From: Butyrivibrio fibrisolvens | Lineage (GTDB): Bacteria > Bacillota > Clostridia > Lachnospirales > Lachnospiraceae | Length of the DNA: 64,000 nucleotides | Assembly (NCBI RefSeq): GCF_023206215.1 | Contig: NZ_CP065800.1 | Span: 3,844,001 to 3,908,000, forward strand | Reading direction: 5' to 3' | Shown here: positions 8,098-17,103 of the stretch, piece by piece | How positions within the stretch are numbered: position 1 is the first letter of the stretch | Layout: the number at the start of each line of letters is the position of its first letter | Translations under genes and position numbers: made by a program | Notes under the pieces: generated by a model | What the model was told of the DNA's origin: nothing | What the model saw: only the letters and a program-made list of their open reading frames with translations | The model's database searches: none

Positions 8098-9723
8098 TTA
8101 TCTAAACACACATATAGACTGGGGCGGCATTGTTACCTTGCCATTGTCTATTGATATTGGAGCATCATCAAGTGTCAGATATCCTGCTATAGTCAGTTCT
8201 TTATACTCATCAGCTGTCAGGTCGACTACTACTGCTTCATCTGATGTGTTATATAAGATTATGACTGCTGACGTCACTGTCGTGCCCGTTTCATCATCTC
8301 TTGTCCAGGTCTTCTTTATAGCTGCATAAGAGTCGCTGCATAGATCATCTTCTCTTGTGATAGTTCCTCTGGCAATCTCAGGGTTCATGTTTCTAAGCTT
8401 TAATGCCCTCTTATAGTAGTTTAGTAAGGACATCTCATCCCCAAGCTGCGCATCTACTGCCTCAAACGACTGCTCTACATCATTGTCAGCGCCTTCAGGG
8501 ACATCGCATACTCCCGTAGGATCTGTATAGGACCAGTTCATAGGAAGTCTTTTGTTAGGATCATCCTTGCCCTGACTCTTCATACCGATTTCTTCGCCAT
8601 AATATATAAAAGTACTTCCGCTCATAGTCATGAGTATTCCTGCAGCCATCTTCATATCACCCGCATCACAGTTTAGATTGTTGGCTACCCTGACCTGGTC
8701 ATGATTGGTGATAAAAGGAGCATCGATATAATCAGGATTGGACGCAGAATATGTAGTCTGATAATCAATCATTGCATTTACAAGGCCATCAGCAGATAGC
8801 TGTCCCCTTGCAGCTTTCTCAATCGTTCCCTCAGCTCCTGCTGCTGCAAAATTGAACATACTGGGAGTCATGCTCTTATAAAAAGCTGCAATTGTCGCCT
8901 TATTGGCCCAGACTTCTGATACCATATAAAAGTCTGACTTTTTGGAAAGGCAGTAATTATATATCCAGTTCATTATCTCAAGAGTTGCGCCCTGATCATC
9001 ATCCTCATAATGCATCGCTGCATCCATTCTGTATCCGTCAACTCCATGTTCTATCCAGAAATCAGATATAGTCTCGAATTCTTTTCTTAGATTATCATCT
9101 TCAAGGTTAAGATCCGGCATTTCAGACCAGAACACACCTTCGTAGTACCAGTCAGTTCCTTCTACGCTATACCAGGCTTCATTTTTCTTTTCTTTGGAAA
9201 AATTGTAATAAGATACATATGGACATACGTTCTTATCAGGCTCTTCACCTTCCTTAAGTGTTCTAAGATAGTCGCAGGCTTTTACAAACCACTCATTTTG
9301 GGATGAAGAATGATTCATTACCATATCAATGATAATGTTTATTCCTCTTTTATGGCACTCTTCTACAAGCTTATCAAAATCCTCCATTGTGCCATATTCA
9401 GAATCAATATCCATATAATCAACAACGTCATATTTATGATAAGTTGGTGATGGCATTATAGGCATAAGCCATATGCCATTGATCCCAAGATCTTTGAGAT
9501 AGTCAAGTTTTTGAGTCACCCCGTTCAGATCACCTATACCATCTCCATTAGAATCATAAAATGAGTGTACATATATCTCATAATAATTCCTGTAATTATC
9601 ATCTATGATATTGAGCTTTTCACTTTCATCTTTTTTGCCACACCCTGCAAGCATTGATACCGCCAGTGCTATGACAATGTTTGATATCAAAAATTTCTTT
9701 ATTATACTCAAAGTATTTTTCAT
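8098..9723 (-). CDS. Alpha-amylase-family (GH13) lipoprotein
   Basis: A surface-anchored glucan hydrolase of 541 residues. The lipobox LAGC (Cys28) ends a typical lipoprotein signal peptide. The GH13 barrel follows: DGIGDLNGV, then IIDMVMNHS (region I), GYRMDAAMH with the nucleophile Asp234, VSEVW with the acid Glu270, and FITNHDQ with Asp342. A short beta domain closes the protein. It should cut starch or maltodextrin outside the membrane to feed the MalEFG importer encoded just upstream. A terminator-like hairpin (9795-9828) separates it from malG, so it may also have its own promoter. The start has GAGG upstream. Confidence 0.94.
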   Translation of the reverse strand: MKNTLSIIKKFLISNIVIALAVSMLAGCGKKDESEKLNIIDDNYRNYYEIYVHSFYDSNGDGIGDLNGVTQKLDYLKDLGINGIWLMPIMPSPTYHKYDVVDYMDIDSEYGTMEDFDKLVEECHKRGINIIIDMVMNHSSSQNEWFVKACDYLRTLKEGEEPDKNVCPYVSYYNFSKEKKNEAWYSVEGTDWYYEGVFWSEMPDLNLEDDNLRKEFETISDFWIEHGVDGYRMDAAMHYEDDDQGATLEIMNWIYNYCLSKKSDFYMVSEVWANKATIAAFYKSMTPSMFNFAAAGAEGTIEKAARGQLSADGLVNAMIDYQTTYSASNPDYIDAPFITNHDQVRVANNLNCDAGDMKMAAGILMTMSGSTFIYYGEEIGMKSQGKDDPNKRLPMNWSYTDPTGVCDVPEGADNDVEQSFEAVDAQLGDEMSLLNYYKRALKLRNMNPEIARGTITREDDLCSDSYAAIKKTWTRDDETGTTVTSAVIILYNTSDEAVVVDLTADEYKELTIAGYLTLDDAPISIDNGKVTMPPQSICVFR

Positions 9724-9794
9724 ATAAATCCTCTGTATTTACTAAGCCGGTAAAAAAAAATGCGCGTTTTTTGTAATTTACGTTCAAGAAATAA

Positions 9795-9828
9795 AAAGGC
9801 AAAGACAGATAATTCTGCCTCTGCCTTT
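9795..9828 (-). terminator. Intrinsic terminator after malG
   Basis: On the minus strand AAAGGCAGAGGCAG pairs with CTGTCTTTGCCTTT (12 of 14 positions canonical, the rest wobble or mismatch), with a short AATTAT loop and then TTATTTCTTG. It would end or reduce transcription between malG and the amylase gene. Confidence 0.7.
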
Positions 9829-9902
9829 AAAAGCCAAAAGGTATTCAGCTTCTTGGATCGATATCAATAAGCTGAAAAAACATTCACTTATATAGATGAA
9901 TA

Positions 9903-10772
9903 TCAGCCCTTTACTGCTCCGCCTGTTACACCTTCTACATAATACTTCTGAAGTGACATGAACAGTGCTGTGATAGGAACTGCTATAAGAACGCCGCCTG
10001 CACAGAATCTTGTGAAGTATCCCTGATAGTCATTGGTGTTGACCCAGTCATAGAGACCAACTGCTACGTTATAGCTCTTACTGTAACCAAAGGCAATGTA
10101 TGAAGCGAAGATATAGTCACACCATGGTGCCATGAATGCAATAAGTGCCTGATAGATGATGATAGGCTTTGAAAGAGGAAGGAGCATTGTGAAGAATATC
10201 CTTGCGCGGGATGCTCCGTCAATTCTTGCTGCCTCATCAAGTGTCTTAGGAATAGTATCAAAAAATCCTTTGCATACATAGTATCCCATACCAGAACTTG
10301 CAACACCTACAAGGATGAGGCCGGGAATAGCTCCTGCCTGTGTAAGTCCTATATTTTTCAAAAGGAAATACAGACAGATCATGGATAAAAATCCCGGGAA
10401 CATTCCAAGTATAAGCCAGAACTTCATAAGAAGTGTTCTTCCTGCAAATCTTATACGTGAAAGCGCATAACTAACCATAAGTACAAAACAGGTCTGACCG
10501 ATTGCTATAAAGAAAGCAATGATGAATGTGTTTCCAAACCATCTTACAAAGTTAGAATCTGCCGAAAACAGCCATCTGTAACTGTCAAGCGAGAACTGTT
10601 TTGGCATAAGATATGCTACCATTCCTCCGCCGCCTTCAGTCGGGGCTCTAAAACTCTGTAATACGATACATACAAAAGGAAACAGCCATATTATACTAAG
10701 TATTACTAAAAGTATATACGCTATAGCATTACCTAAAGCGTTATGTTGTTTGTGTAATTTTGGTTCAGCCAT
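9903..10772 (-). CDS. malG: Maltodextrin ABC transporter permease, MalG type
   Basis: The second inner-membrane subunit of the sugar importer (289 residues, six membrane segments). The cytoplasmic EAA loop that docks the ATPase reads DEAARIDGASRARIFF, and the C-terminus ends in VEGVTGGAVKG, the usual MalG ending. It overlaps the malF stop by one base (TAATG), so translation is coupled. Its companion ATPase MalK/MsmK is not in the window; in many Firmicutes one shared ATPase is encoded elsewhere. The sugar specificity is inferred from the neighbouring amylase and MalE, not from the permease itself. Confidence 0.92.
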   Translation of the reverse strand: MAEPKLHKQHNALGNAIAYILLVILSIIWLFPFVCIVLQSFRAPTEGGGGMVAYLMPKQFSLDSYRWLFSADSNFVRWFGNTFIIAFFIAIGQTCFVLMVSYALSRIRFAGRTLLMKFWLILGMFPGFLSMICLYFLLKNIGLTQAGAIPGLILVGVASSGMGYYVCKGFFDTIPKTLDEAARIDGASRARIFFTMLLPLSKPIIIYQALIAFMAPWCDYIFASYIAFGYSKSYNVAVGLYDWVNTNDYQGYFTRFCAGGVLIAVPITALFMSLQKYYVEGVTGGAVKG

Positions 10773-12151
10773 TACTGGAATCCCTCCTCATCTTTAATTG
10801 AAGGCAGTTTGCTATATGCAATAAGAGATGTAAATGCAACAACAACGAAAGTAATAATACCTACACAGGCTGCCAGTTTGTAGTTGGTGCTGTTAAGAAC
10901 AAGTTTGTAAAGCCATGTTACAAGAAGGTCGGTATAACCTGATCCTCCATACAGCTGCATGGATGTTGGTCCGCCTCCTGACAGAAGGTATATAACGTTG
11001 AAGTTATTGAGGTTGCCTGTAAATGATGTAAGAAGGTAAGGTCCTGTAACAAAGAGCATATATGGCATTGTGATCTTTCTAAACATCTGCCATGGACTTG
11101 CTCCGTCAATTCTTGCACTTTCATAAAGATCTGCAGGAATATTCATAAGAAGTCCTGTTGCCATGAGCATTACATAAGGGATACCTATCCAGAGATTGAT
11201 CACTATGATAAGGACTCTGGCTGTCATAGGATGTGCCCAGAAGTTATAAGATCTTTCGAAGATGCCCCATTTTACAAAATATGTATTAATAAGACCATCA
11301 GCTGCAAACATCTTGGATACATACAATAAAGATATAAACTGTGGAATAGCTATAGTCATTACGAAAATAGTACGCCAGAACTTTTTGAACTTTACACCTT
11401 TTTTGTTAATAAGAAGAGCAAGTGCGATTCCTCCAAAATATGTGGAGAATGTTGCAAAGAAAGCCCATACCAGAGTCCAGATAAGGATCGTTGTGAAGGT
11501 AGATCCCATACCGTTGCCGCCAAATTTAAGAAGCTGTGTAAAGTTCTCAAATCCAACCCATGTAAAGAGCTTACTTGGAGCCTGATGGGTGGAATCATAA
11601 TTAGTAAATGCAACACATATCATGAATATAATAGGCACTACCATAAATACAAGAACGCCCAGCACGGGAAGTGCAAGAAGTGTTGCATGAAATTTCTGAT
11701 CCAATAGTGATTTTAAATCCTGAGAAGAAGTAGGAATATGTCCTCCATTTTTAATGATCTTCTCTTCGTTTTGATTTTCCTGGATATTCATTCTCCAGAA
11801 AGTGATAAAAAGTACGCACAGTACTGCTGTAAGCACACCATACAGAAGTATAAGGAACGAATTGTCTCCATATGTAGTAAGGAAAGTATTCGGATCCATA
11901 TGTGTCTCTTCAGTACCAAGTGTTGATAATTTAGACAGATTAGCTATGCCTGAGGTTGCCATATATGCGATAAAAGCAACTTCGATAAGAAGATAAGCGA
12001 TTCCTCTTGCAAAGGATTTCCTCATAATAGGACCAAATCCCATGATAAGGAAAGAAAGCCTTGTTTTCCAATCTCCCTCTTTAAAAGTAACACCAATATT
12101 TTTGATATTACCTGCGATAATGCTTAGCACATTGTTTTTGTTTTTTTCCAT
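10772..12151 (-). CDS. malF: Maltodextrin ABC transporter permease, MalF type
   Basis: The first permease subunit, 459 residues with an extended N-terminal part (two or more extra segments before the core, as in Gram-positive MalF-like proteins). The EAA loop reads YESARIDGASPWQMFRKI near residue 370. I chose the start at 12151 (MEKNKNNV) because GGGAG lies 8 nt upstream. A longer frame begins inside the malE-malF terminator and lacks a ribosome site. The gene lies just after a strong intrinsic terminator (12163-12194), which should make permease less abundant than the binding protein. Confidence 0.92.
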   Translation of the reverse strand: MEKNKNNVLSIIAGNIKNIGVTFKEGDWKTRLSFLIMGFGPIMRKSFARGIAYLLIEVAFIAYMATSGIANLSKLSTLGTEETHMDPNTFLTTYGDNSFLILLYGVLTAVLCVLFITFWRMNIQENQNEEKIIKNGGHIPTSSQDLKSLLDQKFHATLLALPVLGVLVFMVVPIIFMICVAFTNYDSTHQAPSKLFTWVGFENFTQLLKFGGNGMGSTFTTILIWTLVWAFFATFSTYFGGIALALLINKKGVKFKKFWRTIFVMTIAIPQFISLLYVSKMFAADGLINTYFVKWGIFERSYNFWAHPMTARVLIIVINLWIGIPYVMLMATGLLMNIPADLYESARIDGASPWQMFRKITMPYMLFVTGPYLLTSFTGNLNNFNVIYLLSGGGPTSMQLYGGSGYTDLLVTWLYKLVLNSTNYKLAACVGIITFVVVAFTSLIAYSKLPSIKDEEGFQ

Positions 12152-12162
12152 AAAAGCACTCC

Positions 12163-12194
12163 CGAAAAAACAAGGGAGAGGAAAACCTCTCCCC
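12163..12194 (-). terminator. Intercistronic intrinsic terminator between malE and malF
   Basis: On the minus strand GGGAGAGG, loop TTTT, CCTCTCCC is followed by TTGTTTTTT: a textbook terminator in the middle of the operon. Its T-run is followed within 2 nt by the malF ribosome site GGGAG, so read-through transcripts are translated immediately. It probably sets the ratio of MalE to MalFG. Confidence 0.9.
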
Positions 12195-12234
12195 TGAATA
12201 TTCAACCTGATATTTGTAACAAATATTCAGCTAT

Positions 12235-13581
12235 TTACTGTACAAGTGTAGCGCATGTGTCATCGTGTGTCTTAAGCTCTGCCATGAAGTCATCGTCAGA
12301 AGAATCTACTGTAAGAGTTCCGTTCTCAACGTCTGCTCCAAGAGAACCTGCAAGATCCCACCATTCTCCAGGATACTGACCCTGAGGGATCATGTAAGGC
12401 ATCTGCTCCTGAAGAGCTGCAAGAGCTACATTGGCCTGAACTTTGCTATCACCCTGTGCTGCAAGGTTTGAAGGTCCCCAACCCTGAGCTGTGAATCTCT
12501 CAAGCTGAGCATCTGTATCTGTGAGCATCTTAGCTATCTCATAGCACATAGCAAGCTTGCCGCCTTCTGTCTGAGGCTTAACACCAAGAAGCTTGTTGCC
12601 TGAGAATCCGCTAAGGTGATATGTCTGTCCATCAACACCTTCAAATGAAGGAAGAGCTGCACATGCATAGTTGTCACCAAGCATATCTTCAAGAGCTGCG
12701 CTATCCCATGTACCATCGATGATAGCACCTACATTTGTAGCTTCACCAGCTGATGAGCCATCAACAAATGCTTTAGAAGAAGCAACCTCAGCCATCTCTT
12801 TGATAGCTACAAGACCAGCATCTGAAGCATAGTCTGCTGTAACGCCTGTGAAGTTACCGTCTTTATCTGTTTCAAAAGAACATGTACATCCTGCACCGAA
12901 GAAGAATGCTGCATTGTACCATGCAGAATCAAGATCAGCATAGAATCCCTTACCAGCAGCTTCGCAATCAGCGATGATCTGCTCAAGAGATGTAGGATCT
13001 GTAACTACTGAGCTATCATAGTACAGGAAATATCCGTTATCAGATGTCATAGGGAATGCATAAAGAGTATCACCTGATGTAGCTGCTCCGATAGCACCTT
13101 CATCATTATTAGAAGTAACCCATGATGTCATATTGTCATTAAGAGGCTGAAGAGCACCTGCTGCTACAAGACGTGTAAGCTGATCCTGTGCGAATCCATA
13201 AATATCAGCACCGCCGGATACGTCTGTGATCATGTTAGAAGCAGCATCACCTTCGCCAACAGCTTCTACTGTGATATTGCCGGCATATCCTGAATATGCA
13301 TCGTTGGAAGCTACGAAATCATCAACAAGTTTCTGTGTAAGATCGACTACGTTCTCAGCAACCCAGATTGTGATCTCACCTGAACCATAATCGATTGCAG
13401 GAGCTTCTGCAGTGCTCTGATCGCCATCTGTTGCCTGTGTATTATCTGTTGAGTTATCAGTACTTTGTGTGTTGTCTGTAGTGCCACCCTCGTTGTTGTC
13501 AGTACCTGAACCACCACAACCAACAAGCATGGAAGCCACGAGAGCCTGTGTCAGTAAAACGGTTAAAACTTTCTTTTTCAT
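12235..13581 (-). CDS. malE: Maltodextrin-binding lipoprotein
   Basis: The extracellular solute-binding subunit (family 1), 448 residues. A lipoprotein signal peptide ends with LVGC (Cys22), followed by a 40-residue Gly/Asn/Thr/Gln/Asp linker that tethers it to the membrane. The mature part includes IDYGSGEITIWVAENV at its start and FPMTSDNGYFLYYD, typical of maltose and cyclodextrin binding proteins. It is the first gene of malE-malF-malG. Its promoter region (13660-13730) contains a palindrome suited to the divergent LacI-type regulator. The exact sugar is inferred from context. Confidence 0.93.
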   Translation of the reverse strand: MKKKVLTVLLTQALVASMLVGCGGSGTDNNEGGTTDNTQSTDNSTDNTQATDGDQSTAEAPAIDYGSGEITIWVAENVVDLTQKLVDDFVASNDAYSGYAGNITVEAVGEGDAASNMITDVSGGADIYGFAQDQLTRLVAAGALQPLNDNMTSWVTSNNDEGAIGAATSGDTLYAFPMTSDNGYFLYYDSSVVTDPTSLEQIIADCEAAGKGFYADLDSAWYNAAFFFGAGCTCSFETDKDGNFTGVTADYASDAGLVAIKEMAEVASSKAFVDGSSAGEATNVGAIIDGTWDSAALEDMLGDNYACAALPSFEGVDGQTYHLSGFSGNKLLGVKPQTEGGKLAMCYEIAKMLTDTDAQLERFTAQGWGPSNLAAQGDSKVQANVALAALQEQMPYMIPQGQYPGEWWDLAGSLGADVENGTLTVDSSDDDFMAELKTHDDTCATLVQ

Positions 13582-13664
13582 GTTTTCCTCTCCTTTTTAA
13601 ACTTTTTATTTAAAGTGCCAATGCACCTCAAATTCTAAAGCATAATACCCAAAACCAAGAAAAT

Positions 13665-13685
13665 CGAAAATTTCCGAAATTTTCG
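13665..13685. promoter_or_regulatory. Candidate operator palindrome of the maltodextrin operon
   Basis: CGAAAATTT and AAATTTTCG form a perfect 9-bp inverted repeat around CCG. It lies just downstream of a TTGACA element (13722-13727, minus strand) whose -10 is weak (TTAAAA). The position, about where malE transcription would start, suits a LacI-family repressor. Related half-sites with TTTTCGTATTAT occur near 13817 and 13889. Confidence 0.6.
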
Positions 13686-13828
13686 TTTGACAATTATGTT
13701 TTAACACACTTTGTGGATATTTGTCAATATTTCCACCGTGTTATTTATTTATTCGTCATATTATACAAATTATCAAGTCGCCATTTTTGCATATCTTTCA
13801 AAAAATTTTCGTTTATTTTCGTATTATC

Positions 13829-13857
13829 TTGTTTTTGCTCTTTGGTAACCTTATAAT
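13829..13857 (+). promoter_or_regulatory. Probable promoter of the LacI-type regulator gene
   Basis: TTGTTT, a 17-bp spacer and a perfect TATAAT (13852-13857) point toward the regulator gene, giving a leader of about 105 nt. Copies of TTTTCGTATTAT flank it on both sides, consistent with autoregulation. Confidence 0.6.
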
Positions 13858-13968
13858 GTAAAAAGATGAATTAAGGATGATTTGCAGTTTTTCGTATTAT
13901 GCTTTATTCTATATATTCTGGAGATTTTACATAAGTATTTGCGAAAATAGGCTAAATGAAAGGATAAC

Positions 13969-15057
13969 ATGGCTACCATAAAAGATATTGCCAATAAGCT
14001 TGGCATTTCAGTCAGCACCGTTTCCAAAGGATTGAATGGTGCCAAAGACATCAGCGCTTCTCTAAGGCAGGAAGTATTAGAAACTGCTGTCGAGATGGGA
14101 TATACCGGTCGAAAGACCAAAAGGCAGAGTCAGAAACGTCTGTGCATCTTTATAGAAAACATGGATTATGAATCCACAGGCACCTTCGGTTATGATATAG
14201 TACTCGGATTCAGACAGGCTGCATATAAGGAACAGTTTGAAGTTGTAATACAGCCGGTAAGCCATGAATTTCAGGTGAGTGAAAATTATGATACCTACAT
14301 GCTTGGCAATGGTTTTTCGGGAGCGTTTCTTCTTGGTTTTTCTTTAGAAGATCCCTGGATGGAACAGATCAAATCTACAGCTTTTAGTACTGTCCTTCTT
14401 GATAACTTCATTGAGAAAAATCCCAATGTCGGATATATAGGAACAGATTCTGAAGAAGGCATCGCCATTGCTATAGAGCACCTTACCAAATTAGGGCATG
14501 AGAAAATAGCCTTTCTTGATGGTTCGAGAGGATCAATGGTATCCGACCTTAGAATGATAGCTTATCTTGATAGCATGTCAAGTCACCGCTTACCGGTAGA
14601 TCCTAATCTTGCTGTATATGGATATTTCGTAGCGGATGCTGCTCACTATCATGTACCTACATTCTTGGATCTTGGCGCTACAGCGATACTGTGCGGCAAT
14701 GACCTTATAGCTTCAGGTGTTATAGAAGAATGCAAGCGAAGCGGCTATAAAGTTCCGGAAGATATAAGTGTTATTGGTTTTGATGATCTTCCTCTGGCGC
14801 AGCACCTTGATCCTCCACTTACAACAGTCAAACAGGACAGGATTGAAATCGGAAAATGCGGATTCTATATATTAAGAGCTATGAATGAACACATATCTCT
14901 TTCCAAGAACCTGCTAAGACCATCTCTTTCTGTAAGATCATCAACAGCTATTGCAAAGCCAAGACTTGCAAAGCGCCACAGTTTGGACAAAGATTCTGTT
15001 ATAAGTGCTAATCCCGAACTATATGCACAGTTCCAGCAGCACAGACAGATCAGATGA
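13969..15057 (+). CDS. LacI-family transcriptional regulator
   Basis: A 362-residue repressor with the classic N-terminal helix-turn-helix and hinge: TIKDIANKLGISVSTVSKGL, then a sugar-binding periplasmic-type core. Conserved core elements include HLTKLGHEKIAFLDGS and ISVIGFDDLPLAQHLDPPLTT. The gene is divergent from malE and shares a 387-bp control region with palindromes, so it most likely controls the maltodextrin operon; this is a neighbourhood inference. The start has AAAGGA 5 nt upstream. A clean plus-strand terminator follows at 15107-15135. Confidence 0.94.
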   Translation: MATIKDIANKLGISVSTVSKGLNGAKDISASLRQEVLETAVEMGYTGRKTKRQSQKRLCIFIENMDYESTGTFGYDIVLGFRQAAYKEQFEVVIQPVSHEFQVSENYDTYMLGNGFSGAFLLGFSLEDPWMEQIKSTAFSTVLLDNFIEKNPNVGYIGTDSEEGIAIAIEHLTKLGHEKIAFLDGSRGSMVSDLRMIAYLDSMSSHRLPVDPNLAVYGYFVADAAHYHVPTFLDLGATAILCGNDLIASGVIEECKRSGYKVPEDISVIGFDDLPLAQHLDPPLTTVKQDRIEIGKCGFYILRAMNEHISLSKNLLRPSLSVRSSTAIAKPRLAKRHSLDKDSVISANPELYAQFQQHRQIR

Positions 15058-15106
15058 CATTTAGCAAAAGACCTCTGAGGATGTAGTCAATAAATAGAGC
15101 TCTAAG

Positions 15107-15135
15107 CTCTGGAGACTGCATCCCCAGAGTTTTTT
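15107..15135 (+). terminator. Intrinsic terminator of the LacI-type gene
   Basis: CTCTGG pairs with CCAGAG around an 11-nt loop and is followed by TTTTTT. It lies 50 bp after the stop of the regulator gene. Confidence 0.85.
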
Positions 15136-15166
15136 GTTAATGAAGTTCTTCTTTTGGCAATAAAAA

Positions 15167-15210
15167 TAAGTGCAGGTGTCAGAGTTAATTTCTCTAACAA
15201 CTGCACTTTT
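15167..15210. terminator. Hairpin between the LacI gene and tRNA-Trp
   Basis: AAGTGCAGGTGTCAGAG pairs with CTCTAACAACTGCACTT over about 17 positions, two of them wobble. A short T-run follows on the plus strand. The core GCAGGTGTCA recurs near 24036 and 25809. Confidence 0.6.
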
Positions 15211-15214
15211 ATGG

Positions 15215-15246
15215 TAATAAAAAAGCATCGGAAACATCCGATGCTT
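15215..15246 (-). terminator. Intrinsic terminator of tRNA-Trp
   Basis: On the minus strand AAGCATCGGA, loop TGTT, TCCGATGCTT is followed by TTTTTTATT, 19 bp after the tRNA 3' end. Confidence 0.93.
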
Positions 15247-15264
15247 ACCTGTTACTCTATGAAA

Positions 15265-15336
15265 CAGGGGAAGAGAGATTCGAACTCCCATGAACGGTTT
15301 TGGAGACCGTGATACTAGCCATTGTATGATTCCCCT
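15265..15336 (-). tRNA. tRNA-Trp (anticodon CCA)
   Basis: A 72-nt cloverleaf on the minus strand. The acceptor stem is AGGGGAA with TTCCCCT, the D stem ATAC with GTAT, the anticodon stem ACGGT with ACCGT around the loop CTCCAAA, and the T stem GGGAG with CTCTC around TTCGAAT. The discriminator base is G. The next bases are TTT, so the 3' CCA is not encoded and must be added. A good promoter (15372-15400) and terminator (15215-15246) make it a single-gene transcript. Confidence 0.97.
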
Positions 15337-15371
15337 TTGGCTCTGCTGACTTATCGCCGTCAACGAAAGTA

Positions 15372-15400
15372 ATTATAGCAAAGCATATTACTGTATGCAA
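15372..15400 (-). promoter_or_regulatory. tRNA-Trp promoter
   Basis: TTGCAT, 17-bp spacer, TATAAT on the minus strand, placing the start about 29 nt before the mature tRNA. Confidence 0.8.
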
Positions 15401-15579
15401 GCGTTTTTTGAAGATTTTTCAAAGAATCGTTATATCGTTTCTATGCACATTTAATGACGTTTCTTCTTTTACAAAATAACCCTTGATGACTAAGATAAGA
15501 GACTTTTTTTAAACTTCCAATAATAAGCCAAATAGTCTCTTAACTCCGTCCCCAGGGGTAATTGTCAGTCATATGTCAG

Positions 15580-16968
15580 TTAGAATATCTTCATTGCATC
15601 CTGAAGTGATCTTACGCCTATGATCTCAAGCCCTTTTGTATCTTTGAGCTTATTCTCATAAGCTTTAGGAAGGATTATGGTTTTAAATCCCAGCTTCTTA
15701 GCTTCCATAACCCTTTGCTCAGTCATACTTACGCTTCTGACTTCTCCGGATAGTCCCACTTCACCAAATGCAACAACAGATGAATCTATAGGTTTATTCT
15801 TAAAGCTTGATATAACCGCAAGGCATATTCCAAGGTCTAGCGCAGGCTCCTGAAGCTTCATTCCTCCTGCAAGATTTACATATGCATCGCAATCTGCCAT
15901 CTGAAGTCCGACTCTTTTCTCAAGAACAGCCATAAGGAGGTTTACTCTGTTATAATCTGTACCATTGGCCTGCCTTCTTGGGAATCCAAAACTTGTACGA
16001 CATACAAGCGCCTGTATCTCAAGTAGTATCGGCCTTGTACCTTCTACTGAACATGTAACTATGCTTCCGCTGGCATCTTCTGGTCTTCCGTCCAGCATGA
16101 ATTCAGACGGATTGGCAACTTCTGCAAGACCGTCCTGTCTCATTTCAAATACACCTATCTCATTGGTCGAACCGAACCTGTTCTTGACTCCTCTAAGTAT
16201 CCTATAGGATGCATGTCGATCACCTTCAAAATAAAGCACAGTATCAACCATATGTTCAAGAACTCTGGGACCGGCTACTGTTCCTTCCTTGGTGACATGC
16301 CCTACTATAAATATTGATACATTCATGCTCTTGGCTATACGAAGAAGAACTGCCGTTGTCTCTCTTACCTGTGATACGCTTCCCGGCGCGGATGATACAT
16401 CTTCATTGAACATAGTCTGAATAGAATCTATGATCACTATCTCAGGTTTATCCTTGGTGATAACCGCCTCTATTGTAGAAAGGTTGGTCTCGCACAAAAA
16501 CTTAAGATTATCTGTAAAAGTTCCGATACGATTGGCTCTTAGCTTTATCTGCCTTAATGATTCCTCTCCTGATATATACAAGATAGCATGTCCGTCATCA
16601 GACATATTCCTGGCAACCTGCAAAAGAAGTGTTGACTTGCCTATTCCCGGATCTCCTCCCACAAGTGTAAGGGAACCTCTTACAAGTCCCCCTCCAAGTA
16701 CTCTGTTAAGTTCACCTATATGTGTATCACTTCTGTCTTCTTGACCTAATTCTATCTGAGATAATGATTTTGGAGCAGCATCTACAGATGAAGCTGCATG
16801 AACAGACATCCCACTCCCAAGTGCTACTCTTTTATTCTTGGGCTCAGGCTTGACCATCTCCTCAACCATCGTATTCCATTCATGACATGACGGACACTGT
16901 CCCATCCACTTAGATGATTCATATCCGCAGTTCTGACAAAAAAATGCTGTTTTAATCTTAGCAGGCAT
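15580..16968 (-). CDS. radA: DNA repair protein RadA
   Basis: A RecA-like ATPase that helps process recombination intermediates (branch migration at D-loops). The 462 residues show the full architecture: an N-terminal zinc finger with Cys11, Cys14, Cys25 and Cys28; Walker A GGDPGIGKST (104-113); the RadA-specific KNRFG motif (262-266); and a C-terminal Lon-like domain ending near residue 455. It lies downstream of clpC and a small gene, which recalls the clpC-radA neighbourhood of Bacillus. A terminator hairpin at 17049-17089 precedes it, so it probably has its own promoter. Confidence 0.97.
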   Translation of the reverse strand: MPAKIKTAFFCQNCGYESSKWMGQCPSCHEWNTMVEEMVKPEPKNKRVALGSGMSVHAASSVDAAPKSLSQIELGQEDRSDTHIGELNRVLGGGLVRGSLTLVGGDPGIGKSTLLLQVARNMSDDGHAILYISGEESLRQIKLRANRIGTFTDNLKFLCETNLSTIEAVITKDKPEIVIIDSIQTMFNEDVSSAPGSVSQVRETTAVLLRIAKSMNVSIFIVGHVTKEGTVAGPRVLEHMVDTVLYFEGDRHASYRILRGVKNRFGSTNEIGVFEMRQDGLAEVANPSEFMLDGRPEDASGSIVTCSVEGTRPILLEIQALVCRTSFGFPRRQANGTDYNRVNLLMAVLEKRVGLQMADCDAYVNLAGGMKLQEPALDLGICLAVISSFKNKPIDSSVVAFGEVGLSGEVRSVSMTEQRVMEAKKLGFKTIILPKAYENKLKDTKGLEIIGVRSLQDAMKIF

Positions 16969-17048
16969 AAAAAAGTCCCCCGATCATTGCAATAACTATC
17001 TTTAATTCTAACATAAATATAGGCCCTCTGCCTCCACGCCTTGCGCAT

Positions 17049-17089
17049 AACAAAAGAGCACAGACATACTCCTTTGTATATCTGTGCCC
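17049..17089 (-). terminator. Intrinsic terminator upstream of radA
   Basis: On the minus strand GGGCACAGATATAC pairs with GTATGTCTGTGCTC (14 positions including wobbles) and is followed by TTTTGTTA. It directly follows the stop of the gene at 17104. Confidence 0.85.
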
Positions 17090-17103
17090 TTAATATTAAA
17101 TTT

